DNA of 64,000 nt from Ridgeia piscesae (taxonomy: Eukaryota > Annelida > Polychaeta > Sabellida > Siboglinidae): NCBI GenBank assembly GCA_025642075.2, contig JAODUO010000645.1:93501-157500 (forward strand). The letters are read 5' to 3'. Shown here piece by piece: positions 1 through 14,565 of this stretch (positions are counted from its first letter, which is position 1; every line of letters begins with the position of its first letter). Under the pieces are notes generated by a model. That model did not search any database and was not told the origin of the DNA. It saw only the letters and a program-made list of their open reading frames with translations. A program made the position numbers and the translations under genes.

Positions 1-2056
1 TGCACCCCCTCATAGCCCAATAAACCTCCAACTGCACCCCCTCATAGCTCCAATAAACCTCCAACTGCACCCCCTCATAGCACCAATAAACCTCCAACTG
101 CACCCCTCATAGCACCAATAAACCTCCAACTGCACCCCCTCATAGCACCAATAAACCTCCAACTGCACCCCCTCATAGAACCAATAAACCTCTAACTGCA
201 TCCTGTCATAGCACCAATAAACCTCCAACTGCACCCCCTCATAGCACCAATAAACCTCCAACTGCATCCTGTCATAGCTCCAATAAACCTCCAACTGCAC
301 CCCCTCATAGAACCAATAAACCTCTAACTGCATCCTGTCATAGCTCCAATAAACCTCCAACTGCACCCCCTCATAGAACCAATAAACCTCTAACTGCATC
401 CTGTCATAGCACCAATAAACCTCCAACTGCACCCCCTCATAGCACCAATAAACCTCCAACTGCATCCTGTCATAGCACCAATAAACCTCCAACTGCACCC
501 CCTCATAGCACCAATAAACCTCCAACTGCACCCCCTCATAGCGCCAATAAACCTCCAACTGCACCCCCTCATAGCACCAATAAACCTCCAACTGCACCCC
601 CTCATAGCACCAATAAACCTCCAACTGCACCCCTCATAGCACCAATAAACCTCCAACTGCACCTGCCATAGCCCAATAAACCTCCAACTGCACCCTGTCA
701 TAGCACCAATAAACCTCCAACTGCACCCCCTCATAGCACCAATAAACCTCCAACTGCACCTCTCATAGCACCAATAAACCTCCAACTGCACCCCCTCATA
801 GCACCAATAAACCTCCAACTGCACCCCCTCATAGCACCAATAAACCTCCAACTGCACCCCCTCATAGCACCAATAAACCTCCAACTGCACCCCTCATAGC
901 ACCAATAAACCTCCAACTGCACCCCCTTCCCAAAAAACCTCCAATGCACCCCCTCCCCTAAGCCCAATAAACCTCCAACTGCCCCCTCATAGCTCCAATA
1001 AACCTCCAACTGCACCCCTCATAGCACCAATAAACCTCCAATGCACCTGTCATAGCACCAATAAACCTCCAACTGCACCCTCATAGCGCCAATAAACCTC
1101 CAACTGCACCCTCATAGCTCCAATAAACCTCCAACTGCACCCCCATAGCACCTAAACCTCTAACTGCACCTTCATAGCCCAATAAACCTCCAACTGCACC
1201 CCCTCATAGCACCAATAAACCTCCAACTGCACCCTCATAGCACCAATAAACCTCCAACTACCCTCATAGCACCAATAAACCTCCAACTGCACCCCCTCAT
1301 AGCGCCAATAAACCTCCAACTGCACCCCCTCATAGCCCAATAAACCTCCAACTGCACCCCCTCATAGCACCAATAAACCTCCAACTGCACCCTCATAGCA
1401 CCAATAAACCTCCAACTGCACCCCCTCATAGCACCAATAAACCTCCAACTGCACCCTCATAGCTCAATAAACCTCCAACTGCACCCCCTCATAGCACCAA
1501 TAAACCTCCAACTGCACCCTCATAGCCCAATAAACCTCCAACTGCACCCCCTCATAGACCAATAAACCTCAACTGCACCTGTCATAGCCCAATAAACCTC
1601 CAACTGCACCCCCTCATAGCCCAATAAACCTCCAACTGCACCCCCTCATAGCTCCAATAAACCTCCAACTGCACCCCCTCATAGACCAATAAACCTCAAC
1701 TGCACCGTCATAGCACCAATAAACCTCCAACTGCACCCCTCATAGCACCAATAAACCTCCAACTGCACCTCATAGCCCAATAAACCTCCAACTGCACCCC
1801 TCATAGCCCAATAAACCTCCAACTGCACCCCTCATAGCCCAATAAACCTCCAACTGCACCCTCATAGACCAATAAACCTCCAACTGCACCCTCATAGCAC
1901 CAATAAACCTCCAACTGCACCCCCTCATAGCCAATAAACCTCCAACTGCACCCCCTCATAGCACCAATAAACCTCCAACTGCACCCTCATAGCCCAATAA
2001 ACCTCCAACTGCACCCCCTCATAGCACCAATAAACCTCCAACTGCACCCCCTCATA

Positions 2057-2217
<161 letters not shown>

Positions 2218-2837
2218 GCACCAATAAACCTCCAACTGCACCCCCTCATAGCACCAATAAACCTCCAATGCACCTCTCATAGCCCAATAAACCTCCAACT
2301 GCACCCCCTCATAGCCCAATAAACCTCCAACTGCACCCTCATAGCTCCAATAAACCTCCAACTGCACCCCCTCATAGCACCAATAAACCTCCAACTGCAC
2401 CTACTCATAGCTCCAATAAACCTCCAACTGCACCCCCTCATAGCACCAATAAACCTCCAACTGCACCTGCTCATAGCTCCAAAACTCCAATGCACCCCTC
2501 ATAGCTCCAATAAACCTCCAACTGCACCCCCTCATAGCTCCAATAAACTTCCACCTGCACCCCCTCATAGCACCAATAAACTTCCAACTGCACCCCTCAT
2601 AGCACCAATAAACCTCCAACTGCACCCCCTCATAGCTCCAATAAACCTCCAACTGCACCCCCTCATAGCACCAATAAACCTCCAACTGCACCCGCTCATA
2701 GCTCCAATAAACCTCCAACTGCACCCCCTCATAGCACCAATAAACCTCCAACTGCACCCCCTCATAGCACCAATAAAGCTCCAACTGCACCCCTCATAGC
2801 TCCAATAAACCTCCAACTGCACCCCCTCATAGCTCCA

Positions 2838-2877
2838 ATAATATGCATGTAGCCTCCATCAAGTTGTCTCGCCAAGA
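2838..2877. repeat. Internal copy of the array's right flank
   Basis: The 40 bases here are identical to 6879-6918, the first unique sequence after the array ends (both begin ATAATATGCATGTAGCCTCC). A shortened, mutated version appears at about 2995-3022. The array therefore contains two extra copies of its own edge. Confidence 0.9.
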
Positions 2878-5800
2878 GCACCCTGTCATAGCACCAATAA
2901 ACCTTTAACTGCATCCCCTCATAGCTCAATAAACTCCAACTGCACCCCCTCATAGCACCAATAAACCTCCAACTGCACCCCCTCATAGCTCCAATAAATC
3001 CATGACCCCATCAATCCCCAAGCACCCTGTCATAGCACCAATAAACCTTTAACTGCATCCCCTCATAGCTCCAATAAAGTTCCAACTGCACCCCCTCATA
3101 GCTCCAATAAACCTCCAACTGCAATAAATCTCCAACTGCACCCCCTCATAGCCCCAATAAACCTCCAACTGCAATAAACCTCCAACTGCACCCCCTCATA
3201 GCCCCAATAAACCTCCAACTGCACCCCCTCATAGAACCAATAAACCTCTAACTGCACCCTGTCATAGCACCAATAAACCTCCAACTGCACCCTGTCATAG
3301 CCCCAATAAACCTCCAACTGCACCCCCTCATAGCTCCAATAAACCTCCAACTGCACCCCCTCATAGAACCAATAAACCTCTAACTGCATCCTGTCATAGC
3401 ACCAATAAACCTCCAACTGCACCCTGTCATAGCACCAAAAAACCTCCAACTGCATCCTGTCATAGAACCAATAAACCTCCAACTGCACCCTGTCATAGCG
3501 CCAATAAACCTCCAACTGCACCCCCTCATAGCTCCAATAAACCTCCAACTGCACCCCCTCATAGAACCAATAAACCTCTAACTGCATCCTGTCATAGCAC
3601 CAATAAACCTCCAACTGCACCCTGTCATAGCACCAAAAAACCTCCAACTGCATCCTGTCATAGAACCAATAAACCTCCAACTGCACCCTGTCATAGCACC
3701 AATAAACCTCCAACTGCACCCCCTCATAGCCCAATAAACCTCAACTGCACCCCCTCATAGCTCCAATAAACCTCCAACTGCACCCCCTCATAGAACCAAT
3801 AAACCTCTAACTGCATCCTGTCATAGCACCAATAAACCTCCAACTGCACCCTCATAGACCAATAAACCTCAACTGCATCCTGTCATTCCAATAAACCTCC
3901 AACTGCACCCTCATAGAACCAATAAACCTCAACTGCATCCTCATAGCCCAATAAACCTCCAACTGCACCCCTCATAGAACCAATAAACCTCTAACTGCAC
4001 CCTGTCAAGCACCAATAACCTCCAACTGCACCTCATAGCCCAATAAACCTCCAACTGCACCCCCTCATAGCACCAATAAACCTCCAACTGCACCCCTCAT
4101 AGCACCAATAAACCTCCAACTGCACCCTCATAGCACCAATAAACCTCCAACTGCACCCCCTCATAGCACCAATAAACCTCCAACTGCACCCCCTCATAGC
4201 ACCAATAAACCTCCAACTGCACCCGCTCATAGCACCAATAAACCTCCAACTGCACCCCCTCATAGCACCAATAAACCTCCAACTGCACCCCCTCATAGCA
4301 CCAATAAACCTCCAACTGCACCCCCTCATAGCACCAATAAACCTCCAACTGCACCCCCTCATAGCCCAATAAACCTCCAACTGCACCCCCTCATAGCACC
4401 AATAAACCTCCAACTGCACCCCCTCATAGCACCAATAAACCTCCAACTGCACCCCCTCATAGCACCAATAAACCTCCAACTGCACCTGCTCATAGCTCCA
4501 ATAAACCTCCAACTGCACCCCCTCATAGCACCAATAAACCTCCAACTGCACCTGCTCATAGCACCAATAAACCTCCAACTGCACCCCCTCATAGCGCCAA
4601 TAAACCTCCAACTGCACCCCCTCATAGCACCAATAAACCTCCAACTGCACCCCCTCATAGCACCAATAAACCTCCAACTGCACCTCTCATAGCTCCAATA
4701 AACCTCCAACTGCACCCCCTCATAGCACCAATAAACCTCCAACTGCACCTGCTCATAGCTCCAATAAACCTCCAACTGCACCCCCTCATAGCACCAATAA
4801 ACCTCCAACTGCACCCCCTCATAGCTCCAATAAACCTTTCCCAAATGCACCCCCTCCAATAGCACCAATAAACTTCCAACTGCACCCCTCATAGCACCAA
4901 TAAACCTCCAACTGCACCCCCTCATAGCTCCAATAAACCTCCAACTGCACCCCCTCATAGCACCAATAAACCTCCAACTGCACCCCTCATAGCTCCAATA
5001 AACCTCCAACTGCACCCCCTCATAGCACCAATAAACCTCCAACTGCCCCCTCATAGCACCAATAAACCTCCAACTGCACCCCCTCATAGCTCCAATAAAC
5101 CTCCAACTGCACCCCCTCATAGCACCAATAAACCTCCAACTGCACCCTGTCATAGCACCAATAAACCTCCAACTGCACCCCCTCATAGCTCCAATAAACC
5201 TCCAACTGCACCCCCTCATAGCACCAATAAACCTCCAACTGCACCCCCTCATAGCACCAATAAACCTCCAACTGCACCCCCTCATAGCGCCAATAAACCT
5301 CCAACTGCACCCCCTCATAGCACCAATAAACCTCCAACTGCACCCCCTCATAGCACCAAAAAACCTCCAACTGCACCCCCTCATAGCACCAATAAACCTC
5401 CAACTGCACCCCCTCATAGCACCAATAAACCTCCAACTGCACCCCCTCATAGCACCAATAAACCTCCAACTGCCCCCCCTCATAGCCCAATAAACCTCCA
5501 ACTGCACCTGCTCATAGCTCCAATAAACCTCCAACTGCACCCCCTCATACCCCAAATAAACCTCCAACTGCACCCTCATAGCCCAATAAACCTCCAACTG
5601 CACCCCCTCATAGCGCCAATAAACCTCCAACTGCACCTGCTCATAGCTCCAATAAACCTCCAACTGCACCCCCTCATAGCACCAATAAACCTCCAACTGC
5701 ACCTGCTCATAGCACCAATAAACCTCCAACTGCACCCCCTCATAGCACCAATAAACCTCCAACTGCACCCCTCATAGCACCAATAAACCTCCAACTGCAC

Positions 5801-7114
5801 CCCCTCATAGCACCAAAAAACCCTCCAACTGCACCCTCATAGCTCCAATAAACCTCCAACTGCACCCCCTCATAGCACCAATAAACCTCCAACTGCACCC
5901 CCTCATAGCACCAATAAACCTCCAACTGCACCCCCTCATAGCTCCAATAAACCTCCAACTGCACCCCCTCATAGCACCAATAAACCTCCAATGCACCCCC
6001 TCATAGCCCAATAAACCTCCAACTGCACCCCCTATAGCTCCAATAAACCTCCAACTGCACCCCCTCATAGCACCAATAAACCTCCAACTGCACCTACTCA
6101 TAGCTCCAATAAACCTCCAACTGCACCCCCTCATAGCACCAATAAACCTCCAACTGCACCTGCTCATAGCTTCAATAAACCTCCAACTGCACCCTGTCAT
6201 AGCACCAATAAACCTCCAACTGCACCCCCTCATAGCACCAATAAACCTCCAACTGCACCTGCTCATAGCTCCAATAAACCTCCAAGTGCACCCCCTCATA
6301 GCTCCAATAAACCTCCAACTGCACCCCCTCATAGCTCCAATAAACTTCCAACTGCACCCCCTCATAGCACCAATAAACTTCCAACTGCACCCCTCATAGC
6401 ACCAATAAACCTCCAACTGCACCCCCTCATAGCCCAATAAACCTCCAACTGCACCCCCTCAAAAAAAACCCCCCCCCCCGCCAATAAACCTCCAACTGCA
6501 CCCCTCATAGCCCCAATAAACCTCCAACTGCACCCCCTCATAGCACCAATAAACCTCCAACTGCACCCCCTCATAGCACCAATAAACCTCCAACTGCACC
6601 CCCTCATAGAACCAATAAACCTCCAACTGCACCCGCTCATAGCTCCAATAAACCTCCAACTGCACCCCCTCATAGCTCCAATAAACCTCCAACTGCACCC
6701 CCTCATAGCACCAATAAACCTCCAACTGCACCCGCTCATAGCTCCAATAAACCTCCAACTGCACCCCCTCATAGCACCAATAAACCTCCAACTGCACCCC
6801 CTCATAGCACCAATAAAGCTCCAACTGCACCCGCTCATAGCTCCAATAAACCTCCAACTGCACCCCCTCATAGCTCCAATAATATGCATGTAGCCTCCAT
6901 CAAGTTGTCTCGCCAAGAATTATTGCTTCAGTAAAAATGTGCATTATTACCCTTTAGCATAACATCTGTCAGATGTATTTTTCTCTCATTCCCGCCAGAA
7001 CAACTTTGTTTTTGTCATAAATATAAACGTGTCAATTTTTAACTTGCTGTCTGTGCTACATTTTTACTATGCTAGAAAAACTATTCTTCTCTTCACTTGA
7101 GTGTGCCACAACAG

Positions 7115-10100
7115 GTATGTACAAGGAACAGCCCCCCCCCACACCCCGGGGACAAATATGTCCTGTTTCTGATCACCGTAGGAGTGATCATCCTGTACCT
7201 GTTTGTCTACTTCATCGTGTACTGTCGTCGTGAAGTCTTCTATAACCAAGCCCTCATCTGCTACCACACACGGCTGAAGTCAATCTTCAAAAAAACAAAG
7301 CCAGAAGGTGAGGAAGAATTTTACTCTTCCCATCCCAGACCACTGTCATTCTACCCCCATTCCTGTCTAAGCCCTCCCTCTCGGGAACAGATCCTTGTGT
7401 AGACAGACATTTGAGAACTGGGTTCCATTTTCCCAAGACATTGAGATCATAAGGAAAATCAGTCATGAAACAAAATCTGTTGAATTTATGCAGATTTTTC
7501 TAAATGTTGATGCCACAATTTCAAAAGTGTCCCAGTGAAGCCATTTGGGGACCGTTTCACCCAGATGTTATACACTTAAGCTCAGAAACCTAACCTGACG
7601 GAAAATTGTAGGAGTATTTTCAAAATTTGTTTAACTAATGTGATCATTAAAATTAATCTGGATCCACAGAGCAATATTTTCATCATGATAATTGATTGAA
7701 TAGCTATCAAATATTTTTTGCAAATACATACGTTCCACCAACCATTTGTCAGCAACATACAACATTTTGCTCACTATGCGAAGAATTAAAATGCAAGTTA
7801 ATACAAAAACACTGCCATATTACCAAGGAAACTAATTCCGTATCACACACGGTGTAAACTTTTAACGGAGCATCGTTGTTGACAATTTTCAGTTTACGAG
7901 AAGGCAGAGACCACCAACATCTTAAACCGCAAAATCAGTCATTGAATATAGTAACATGAAGGTCAGTAGTGCACATGTTAAGTTAAATACAGCCCTAAAA
8001 TAGATTAATTCATGTGAACTCTTAAGAATGTTAAAGAAACGGTCCCCAGGTTTGGCCAGATGGAATTAACCATTTCAGTACAACCATGCCACAATATATA
8101 GCATTCAGTAGCATTAGTTATGTATTTTGTCAGATAATTCCTGTGACCATAGTAATAATGCCAACATACTATTTATAAACGTAACCGACAGAAGCCTGCA
8201 ACTAACAGTGACAGTATATTCGATCATTATGCTAATTATGAATGACATAATTGTCAAGATTCATGAAAATGAAATTTAAATATATCTTAACTATGTTACT
8301 TGTTGAGTATTCAACGTCCATGATGTGTGTACTGTTCCTAGTATTTAAAATGTACAAAATGAGTTGAAGTGATGCAGTCAGTGTTCGTGTCAAGGCACTG
8401 GGAATGCAGTACACAGTGACCACAGCATCTGGGGTACTGAAATGGTTAGGCCAGTTCACGGGGCTGCGCAAGGTTTTGTTATGCCGTTTCTTAAGCTGAG
8501 TTTATATGTTGCTCATTTTGTAATGTGATGAGAGTGTGCCCTGGTTTAAAAAAAAAATTATGCAATTATGTTATATAGTATAAATTAAATCTGTTATAAG
8601 TTACTGAAAATCCACTGTCATTAAAATCACTGCGTTGTCACTGAAATTCCCGAACATCATCCAGGGATAATTCCCAGGAGGGTCATTACCCAATGGGGTA
8701 GAGTTACAAATGTCAATACTTCGCAGTCAATGTGGTTTTTGCAAACAATTGATTCGTCACACAAAGTATAACATTTCACCAACCAAAACTAGTTCAATTA
8801 AAACATATTTGAGCTGTCGGCGCGATACAACATATTTAACTTATATACTCTAACAGTAATGTAAACAACATATTTAATTTATATATATTTAAGTACATTA
8901 TTGTATAATTAAAAACAGGAGGCACGCTCCCTTACTAATTTACCGTTGAAACGGTATTTTATACGGTTTCAAAATCGTTTTTAATCATCAAAAATGGTAT
9001 TCCATACGATATGTGATATCACCAACTGACAATAGTTTTTGAGTGTTCCATAATTATGTAAAATTTAAAGAACAAAAAGACACATGCTGGTGTCCCCTTC
9101 CGAAAAACGGAAAAATTCTGTTTTACCAATTTTTCCCCGAAACAAGGAACCATTTCTGAACCAGTTGGCACATGTCATACTGGTTCATAATTGGTACCGC
9201 TCCACCAGTATGTGTTTTCATGTGTATTCACGTGTTCTGCCTGTTGTCACGAATTTTGAACGAGTTCGACACGAGTTGTACTGGGTCAGAACTGGTACAG
9301 TTTCACTGGTACGTATCATCACATGAAAAACTCATGATTTCACGGTAAACACATGTCGACACACCAAATTTGTTCACAGAATCCAGCGAATTCACGTACG
9401 GAAACACGTGAATTGAGCCAGTTGAACTCATGAATTCACTTACAGAACATGTGAAATCACAGGTCATTGTTTGCTGGGTATAAAATATATTGTACATACC
9501 ATGTACCATATAGAGCCATATGGTATATACCATGTATTGTATAGAGCTGTACAGTACATATCATATACCATACAGAAATATACAGTACACACCATGTACC
9601 ATCTCGACCTGTATGGTATTTGCCTTGTACCATATAGAGCTCTACTTAATACTAGGTCAAATGTCATGACCCTCCAAACTGCATTCAGTTATTTAATAAT
9701 CATGGGAGTGGCCACAGTTTGAATGTTTGAAACCCACAAAATGTACAGACCCGGTGTACTAAAAAGACTCATTACAGAGACAAGTGAATCTTTACCGCTA
9801 CTCCGTGGATTCTGGCAGTCAACACTTTTATATTTCACTAATATACACACTGTATGGGAAGGCTGAAATGTTTACACCAGACAGGTAGAGACAGCATAGT
9901 AATGCATAGAAGTTGACAAATGCGACACAATTAAGGTGTGGCCTGCATTCCTACTCTCTGCCATGTGACACACAGATAACGTAGCGTACACGTTTCCTTC
10001 CTGCAGACCTACAAGAGACTGTGAGAATTCTCTACTCCCAAAAGACTCCTCTCATTCTGTGCGAAACCAACAGCGACATGAGCCACGGTGGCCTACACTC

Positions 10101-10278
10101 CCCCCGTAACCCTTCACCCCTGCCCGACTCGACCGAGGTGGAGGCTGATGGTGTATCAACTGTGACCCCTAAAGAGGGTGAAGGTGACTCACCCCCCAGT
10201 CGAGTCAACAAGGGCGTGTTATTCTCAGATAACCATCCCCCGGGTAGTGTGGGAGACCTGATGACTGCTGCAGAATAA
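7115..10278 (+). CDS. C-terminal two exons of an unrecognised single-pass membrane protein (partial)
   Basis: Two exons join in frame: 7115-7307 (acceptor CAG, donor GTGAGG, phase 1) and 10007-10278 (acceptor CTGCAG, stop TAA). Together they encode about 154 residues. The first exon gives a short proline-rich ectodomain end, one hydrophobic span at about residues 19-42 (KYVLFLITVGVIILYLFVYF and onward), then a CRRE stop-transfer cluster and a basic juxtamembrane stretch. The second exon gives a polar, Ser/Pro/Glu-rich cytoplasmic tail. Charge placement suggests a type I protein with a cytosolic C-terminus. Upstream exons must lie left of the 33-bp array, outside the window. I do not recognise the family and assign no function. 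The acceptor could alternatively be the CAG at about 7131. Confidence 0.6.
7547..8047. mobile_element. Candidate MITE with 12-bp terminal inverted repeats
   Basis: GGGGACCGTTTC at 7547-7558 is exactly inverted at 8036-8047 (GAAACGGTCCCC), and TTAAG/CTTAA strings follow internally on both sides. The interior of about 480 bp is AT-rich with no open frame. No convincing target-site duplication is visible, so this could be chance. Confidence 0.35.
9478..9650. repeat. Degenerate tandem repeat of the CCATGTACCATATAGAGC family
   Basis: Four to five diverged units of about 31-35 bp built from ACCATGTACCATATAGAGCC. The same family recurs at about 16770-16880 and 17030-17335. Nearly self-complementary strings such as CCATATGG give local palindromes. 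Confidence 0.75.
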
Positions 10279-10732
10279 CTCATCAAACAGGATGCTCATG
10301 ATAAAGCAAACGGGTCATTATGTAGCTCGTTGGACAGAATTTGTTACAAGTACATTTATTTATACTGTTATGTTGTAAAATTCATCACAGTTGCTAGTAG
10401 CAATAACAGTATGTGATTAGCAATAAGATTTCACTGTGACTAATTTAGTTTAATTTAATTTGTTGTTCTCCTGTTCTTGTCCCTGTCACTAGGGGTGAGG
10501 TTGGCCGTGGTTACTGTCGTCTATTCTTTCCTCTCCTTACTTTTCTCTCACTACATTCTTTATCAACAGTCTCCACCTCCTTCTATCTTTTGCTATTGTT
10601 GTCCATTCTCCTCCCATTCTTTCCAGTTCTCCTTTTACCCTCTACTTTCTGGACATCTGATCTCTTCGCCAATTTTTCATCTCCCATTCTTTCACCTCAC
10701 CAACCTCACCAATTTCTTCTTAAAACTGTCCT

Positions 10733-13700
10733 TCACTCCACCCTCCATTCTCAGTCCGACCATTCTACTCCTATCCACTCTCTTCACTCCACCCTCCATT
10801 CTCAGTTCATCCATTCTACTCCTATCCACTCTCTTCACTCCAACCTCCACTCTCAGTCCATCCATTCTACTCCTATCCGCTCTCTTCACTCCAACCTCCT
10901 CTCTCAGTCCGACCATTCTACTCCTATCCACTCTCTTCACTCCAACCTCCACTCTCAGTCCATCCATTCTACTCCTATCCGCTCTCTTCACTCCAACCTC
11001 CACTCTCAGTCCGTCCATTCTACTCCTATCCACTCTCTTCATCCAACCTCCACTCTCAGTCCGACCATTCTACTCCTATCCGCTCTCTTCACTCCAACCT
11101 CCACTCTCAGTCCATCCATTCTACTCCTATCCGCTCTCTTCACTCCAACCTCCACTCTCAGTCCGTCCATTCTACTCCTATCCACTCTCTTCACTCCAAC
11201 CTCCACTCTCAGTCCGACCATTCTACTCCTATCCGCTCTCTTCACTCCAACCTCCTCTCTCAGTCCGACCATTCTACTCCTATCCACTCTCTTCACTCCA
11301 ACCTCCACTCTCAGTCCGACCATTCTACTCCTATCCACTCTCTTCACTCTAACCTCCACTCTCAGTCCGACCATTCTTCTCCTATCCACTCTCTTCACTC
11401 CTAACCTCCACTCTCAGTCCGACCATTCTACTCCTATCCACTCTCTTCACTCCAACCTCCACTCTCAGTCCGTCCAGTCTTCTCCTATCCACTCTCTTCA
11501 CTCCAACCTCCACTCTCAGTCCGACCATTCTACTCCTATCCACTCTCTTCACTCCAACCTCCACTCTCAGTCCGTCCAGTCTTCTCCTATCCACTCTCTT
11601 CACTCCAACCTACTCCTATCCGACTCTCTTCACTCCAACCTCCACTCTCAGTCCGTCCATTCTTCTCCTATCCACTCTCTTCACTCCAACCTACTCCTAT
11701 CCACTCTCTTCACTCCAACCTCCACTCTCAGTCCGTCCATTCTACTCCTATCCACTCTCTTCACTCCAACCTCCACTCTCAGTCCGTCCATTCTACTCCT
11801 ATCCACTCTCTTCACTCCAACCTCCACTCTCAGTCCGTCCATTTTTATCCCCCCTTTTATCCACTCTCTTCACTCCAACCTCCACTCTCAGTCCGTCCAG
11901 TCTTCTCTATCCACTCTCTTCACTCCAACCTCCACTCTCAGTCCATCCAGTCTTCTCCTATCCACTCTCTTCACTCCAACCTACTCCTATCCGCTCTCTT
12001 CACTCCAACCTCCACTCTCAGTCCGTCCAGTCTTCTCCTATCCACTCTCTTCACTCCAACCTACTCCTATCCACTCTCTTCACTCCAACCTCCACTCTCA
12101 GTCCGACCATTCTACTCCTATCCACTCTCTTCACTCCAACCTCCACTCTCAGTCCGTCCATTCTACTCCTATCCACTCTCTTCACTCCAACCTCCACTCT
12201 CAGTCCGTCCATTCTACTCCTATCCACTCTCTTCACTCCAACCTCCACTCTCAGTCCGTCCAGTCTTCTCCTATCCACTCTCTTCACTCCAACCTACTCC
12301 TATCCGCTCTCTTCACTCCAACCTCCACTCTCAGTCCGTCCAGTCTTCTCATATCCACTCTCTTCACTCCAACCTACTCCTATCCACTCTCTTCACTCCA
12401 ACCTCCACTCTCAGTCCGACCATTCTACTCCTATCCACTCTCTTCACTCCAACCTCCACTCTCAGTCCGTCCATTCTACTCCTATCCACTCTCTTCACTC
12501 CAACCTCCACTCTCAGTCCGTCCATTCTACTCCTATCCACTCTCTTCACTCCAACCTCCACTCTCAGTCCGTCCAGTCTTCTCCTATCCACTCTCTTCAC
12601 TCCAACCTACTCCTATCCACTCTCTTCACTCCAACCTACTCCTATCCACTCTCTTCACTCCAACCTCCACTCTCAGTCCGTCCAGTCTTCTCCTATCCAC
12701 TCTCTTCACTCCAACCTACTCCTATCCACTCTCTTCACTCCAACCTCCACTCTCAGTCCGTCCAGTCTTCTCCTATCCACTCTCTTCACTCCAACCTCCA
12801 CTCTCAGTCCGACCATTCTACTCCTATCCACTCTCTTCACTCCAACCTACTCCTATCCACTCTCTTCACTCCAACCTCCACTCTCAGTCCGTCCAGTCTT
12901 CTCCTATCCACTCTCTTCACTCCAACCTCCACTCTCAGTCCGTACCATTCTACTCCTATCCACTCTCTTCACTCCAACCTCCACTCTCAGTCCGTCCAGT
13001 CTTCTCCTATCCACTCTCTTCACTCCAACCTACTCCTATCCACTCTCTTCACTCCAACCTACTCCTATCCACTCTCTTCACTCCAACCTACTCCTATCCA
13101 CTCTCTTCACTCCAACCTCCACTCTCAGTCCGTCCAGTCTTCTCCTATCCACTCTCTTCACTCCAACCTCCACTCTCAGTCCGACCATTCTACTCCTATC
13201 CACTCTCTTCACTCCAACCTCCACTCTCAGTCCGTCCAGTCTTCTCCTATCCACTCTCTTCACTCCAACCTCCACTCTCAGTCCGTCCAGTCTTCTCCTA
13301 TCCACTCTCTTCACTCCAACCTACTCCTATCCGCTCTCTTCACTCCAACCTCCACTCTCAGTCCGTCCATTCTTCTCCTATCCACTCTCTTCACTCCAAC
13401 CTCACTCTCAGTCCGTCAGTCTTCTCCTATCCACTCTCTTCACTCCAACCTACTCCTATCCACTCTCTTCACTCCAACCTCCACTCTCAGTCCGACCATT
13501 CTACTCCTATCCACTCTCTTCACTCCAACCTCCACTCTCAGTCCGACCATTCTACTCCTATCCGCTCTCTTCACTCCAACCTCCACTCTCAGTCCGTCCA
13601 GTCTTCTATCCACTCTCTTCACTCCAACCTCCACTCTCAGTCCGACCATTCTACTCCTATCCGCTCTCTTCACTCCAGCCTCCACTCTCAGTCCGTCCAG

Positions 13701-14565
13701 TCTTCTCCTATCCACTCTCTTCACTCCAACCTCCACTCTCAGTCCGTCCATTCTACTCCTATCCACTCTCTTCACTCCAACCTCCACTCTCAGTCCGTCC
13801 AGTCTTCTCCTATCCACTCTCTTCACTCCAACCTCCACTCTCAGTCCGTCCAGTCTTCTCCTATCCACTCTCTTCACTCCAACCTCCACTCTCAGTCCGT
13901 CCAGTCTTCGTCCTATCCACTCTCTTCACTCCAACCTACTCCTATCCACCTCTCTTCACTCCAACCTCCACTCTCAGTCCGTCCAGTCTTCTCCTATCCA
14001 CTCTCTTCACTCCAACCTACTCCTATCCACTCTCTTCACTCCAACCTCCACTCTCAGTCCGTCCAGTCTTCTCCTATCCACTCTCTTCACTCCAACCTAC
14101 TCCTATCCACTCTCTTCACTCCAACCTCCACTCTCAGTCCGTCCAGTCTTCTCCTATCCACTCTCTTCACTCCAACCTACTCCTATCCACTCTCTTCACT
14201 CCAACCTCCACTCTCAGTCCGTCCAGTCTTCTCCTATCCACTCTCTTCACTCCAACCTACTCCTATCCACTCTCTTCACTCCAACCTCCACTCTCAGTCC
14301 GTCCAGTCTTCTCCTATCCACTCTCTTCACTCCAACCTACTCCTATCCGCTCTCTTCACTCCAACCTCCACTCTCAGTCCGTCCAGTCTTCTATCCGCTC
14401 TCTTCACTCCAACCTCCACTCTCAGTCCGACCATTCTACTCCTATCCGCTCTCTTCACTCCCACCTCCACTCTCAGTCCGTCCAGTCTACTCCTATCCGC
14501 TCTCTTCACTCCAACCTCCACTCTCAGTCCGACCATTCTACTCCTATCCGCTCTCTTCACTCCCA
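10733..14565. repeat. 51-bp / 29-bp pyrimidine-rich minisatellite
   Basis: Tandem array of a 51-bp unit containing CTCTCTTCACTCCAACCTCC, then ACTCTCAGTCCGTCCA, then a TCTTCTCCTATCCA or TTCTACTCCTATCCA end. A 29-bp unit lacking the 22-bp CCACTCTCAGTCC...GTCT segment alternates with it in the middle and right part, often as a 51+29 pair. The + strand is mostly C and T. The unit has no stop in any + strand frame, which creates an apparent 1353-codon open frame at 10590-14651. The 29-bp units shift that frame without harm, so it is not a conserved protein. Confidence 0.95.

Larger units (their letters stand above)
7308..10006 (+). other. Intron of the unrecognised membrane-protein gene
   Basis: Non-coding AT-rich sequence between the two exons. 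It contains a candidate foldback element (7547-8047) and a copy of the dispersed CCATGTACCATATAGAGCC tandem repeat (9478-9650). No other coding signal is visible. Confidence 0.55.
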
